The notes under the pieces are model-generated. The model was not told the origin of the DNA. It made no database searches and saw only the letters and a program-made list of their open reading frames with translations. Shown piece by piece: positions 6,696-8,202 of a stretch of 8,202 nucleotides of DNA (position 1 is the stretch's first letter; the number at the start of each line of letters is the position of its first letter). This DNA comes from Candidatus Cloacimonadota bacterium (lineage in GTDB: Bacteria > Cloacimonadota > Cloacimonadia > Cloacimonadales > Cloacimonadaceae): contig JALOBM010000054.1 in NCBI GenBank assembly GCA_023228285.1, forward strand, positions 4,988 to 13,189, read 5' to 3'. The translations under genes and the position numbers were made by a program.

Positions 6696-8006
6696 TCATG
6701 CAAAAAATACTCCGAAGAGGTATCCTGTAATGGTGGACATGATTACCACCAAGAAAATGAATACAGCGGTCTTTTTAACGCCCAATACGGTATTGATCAC
6801 TAACATACTGGGAAGTGATAGTGCCGGGCCAGAGAGCAGAAGAGCCAGAGCCGGACCCTTACCCATACCGCTTCCCAAAAGGCCTTGCAGGATCGGCACT
6901 TCGGTGAGCGTAGCAAAATACATGAAAGCTCCGGAAATGGAGGCAAAGAGATTTGCCCATAATGAGTTTCCCCCCACTGCCTCTTCAATCCATCGTGAAG
7001 GAATCCAGGCTTCAAAACCAGGACGTCCCAAGAGCGCCCCGGCTATCATTACACCAAGGAAAAGCAAAGGAATGATCAACTTGGCAAAATCCCAGGTGGA
7101 GCCCAGCCAGTCCTTCAATTCGCCCTTCTCTGTGGCCAGGAAGAAACTGAATAAAACTATGGCGGTAACAAAAGCAATATGCGGTTGCTGCGGAAACACC
7201 AATCCGGCAATCACAACAGCTATGGTCGTAATCAGTACTTTCCACATGTTGAAGCCATAATACAAATGCAGGATCAAGCCCATCAAAAAAGCCAATACAG
7301 CCGAAATAATCCACTTCATCGAATATGCCCACACCACAAATCCTGATGCAGTAGCACTGTTTGGTTTCGCCCAGTTCAAGAAGATCAGGATCAGGATCAT
7401 CAAAGCAAAAAAGATTATAGTTTTCCACATCGGACGCGTGTCGTCTCCACCGTTAAATCCAGCAGCGGTTTTTTGGCGTTCTCCCTCTTCCTTGCGGAAC
7501 CACAACTGCATAATGAGCCCGATGATAACGCTGAAGGATATCGCTCCTACAGCACGTGCAATGCCAATCTGCAATCCCAGAATGCGAGCGGTCATCACGA
7601 TGGCGAGGATGTTTATAGCCGGGCCGGAATACAGGAAAGCAATTGCCGGACCCAAGCCTGCGCCTCGTTTGTAAATCCCGCTAAAGAGCGGTAAAATGGT
7701 GCAGGAACACACTGCTAATATAGCTCCGGATACCGATGCAACGGCATAAGCAACCACCTTCCTGGCAGCGGGCCCCAGATACTTCATCACGCTGGCACTG
7801 CTGATAAATACACTCACTGCGCCAGCAATAAACAAGGCAGGGATCAGACACAGCAACACATGCAAGCGAGCATATTCTTGAAGCATATAAAAGGCTTCCA
7901 AAACTCCGCCCTGGAAACGGCTTCCCTCGAAGGGAATAAAATACGCCGCTAGAAAGACTGCCAGCATTAGCCCCAATAATCTTACTTCTTTCCAGTTTAC
8001 TTTCAT
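6696..8006 (-). CDS. ArsP/YraQ-type (DUF318) permease with CSC motif
   Basis: This is a polytopic inner-membrane permease of about 436 residues with some 12-13 hydrophobic segments in two homologous halves. Counting from an alternative GTG start at 8015 (439 residues), the first half carries the family motif AVCSCTILPLFSGIYKRGAG (101-120, C103 and C105), followed by FLYSGPAINI (127-136). The second half carries TEVPILQGLL (371-380) and LLSGPALSLPSM (393-404). ArsP members export organoarsenicals, and others in the family have unproved substrates. A cytosolic loop lies near 174-197. ATG at 8006 is 1 nt past the arsR stop. GTG at 8015 overlaps arsR by 8 bp and has AAGGGA 5 nt upstream; both are possible, and I prefer ATG. 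The close packing implies an operon with arsR. Confidence 0.92.
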   Translation of the reverse strand: MKVNWKEVRLLGLMLAVFLAAYFIPFEGSRFQGGVLEAFYMLQEYARLHVLLCLIPALFIAGAVSVFISSASVMKYLGPAARKVVAYAVASVSGAILAVCSCTILPLFSGIYKRGAGLGPAIAFLYSGPAINILAIVMTARILGLQIGIARAVGAISFSVIIGLIMQLWFRKEEGERQKTAAGFNGGDDTRPMWKTIIFFALMILILIFLNWAKPNSATASGFVVWAYSMKWIISAVLAFLMGLILHLYYGFNMWKVLITTIAVVIAGLVFPQQPHIAFVTAIVLFSFFLATEKGELKDWLGSTWDFAKLIIPLLFLGVMIAGALLGRPGFEAWIPSRWIEEAVGGNSLWANLFASISGAFMYFATLTEVPILQGLLGSGMGKGPALALLLSGPALSLPSMLVINTVLGVKKTAVFIFLVVIMSTITGYLFGVFFA

Positions 8007-8007
8007 C

Positions 8008-8202
8008 CTAGACACCCTGTTCCCTTATCTTTACTACGCATTTATACATATCCAACACGCAGGGGCAGAGCAGACGATAGATCATCTGATTGTTGATTTT
8101 TGTGGCTGTAACGATGCCGGCATTCTTTAGTATCGCCAGATGGCGGGATATCGTGGAGATATCGATGCCTACCATTTCCGTAAGTTCGCTAACGCTCTTT
8201 GC
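8008..8202 (-). CDS. ArsR/SmtB-family transcriptional repressor (partial, 5' end outside window)
   Basis: The last 64 residues of a winged-helix repressor are visible, open from the right edge to the TAG at 8008-8010. SVSELTEMVGIDISTISRHL is the helix-turn-helix, followed by AILKNAGIVTATKINNQMIY (recognition helix end and wing). The recognition helix lacks the classical ArsR CVC site. The cysteines lie after the wing in LLCPCVLDMYKCVV, so sensing probably uses a C-terminal C-x-C plus a third cysteine, for a metalloid or soft metal; that is inference. It precedes the permease with overlap or 1-bp spacing, which suggests that it represses its own operon. The N-terminus and promoter are outside the window. 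Confidence 0.92.
   Translation of the reverse strand, partial: AKSVSELTEMVGIDISTISRHLAILKNAGIVTATKINNQMIYRLLCPCVLDMYKCVVKIREQGV

Noticed and set aside
6661..7260. Plus-strand open frame of 199 codons
   Set aside because: It is opposite the permease and has no membrane or family pattern of its own.

Overview
The window looks like a stretch of accessory chromosome from a Gram-negative-type bacterium. GC content is moderate, two products have N-terminal export signals, and most starts carry clear Shine-Dalgarno sites. The intergenic DNA is unusually rich in inverted repeats. I cannot name the species. The dispersed-looking hairpin repeats and gene types would fit a Cloacimonadota/FCB-group genome, but that is a weak impression and not a finding.

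Layout, left to right. Positions 1-3696 hold a minus-strand type I restriction-modification block. It is transcribed as a small excisionase-type HTH protein (3484-3696), then an oversized HsdM methyltransferase (660-3197), then HsdS (start at 667, running off the left edge). hsdM and hsdS overlap by 8 bp. No HsdR is visible; it could lie beyond the left edge. Between the HTH gene and hsdM is a 286-bp gap with a nested inverted-repeat cluster that would fold in the hsdM leader.

Positions 3711-4789 are mostly non-coding. They hold two candidate divergent promoters and a plus-strand gene whose first ~90 codons resemble DUF6508 proteins but whose tail does not. They also hold two axis-aligned or paired inverted-repeat structures (4495-4546, 4548-4592) and an AT-rich 59-bp palindrome (4712-4770).

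Positions 4790-6143 hold two minus-strand genes for exported proteins: a DUF4097-type repeat protein with a possible lipobox, and a GyrI-like (AraC effector-binding fold) protein with a signal peptide. Each appears to have its own promoter, and the second has a 14-bp palindrome next to its -35 box.

Positions 6362-8202 hold a minus-strand cassette: an ArsR-family repressor (partial, cut by the right edge), a CSC-motif permease of the ArsP/YraQ (DUF318) family and a CPKC mini-thioredoxin. The gene set suggests a metalloid- or thiol-responsive regulator controlling a permease and its redox partner. All three carry closely spaced cysteines.

I did not find a clearly new multi-gene system. The best leads are the structured hsdM leader, the long HsdM C-terminal extension, the exported GyrI-like protein, and the rearranged DUF6508 locus.
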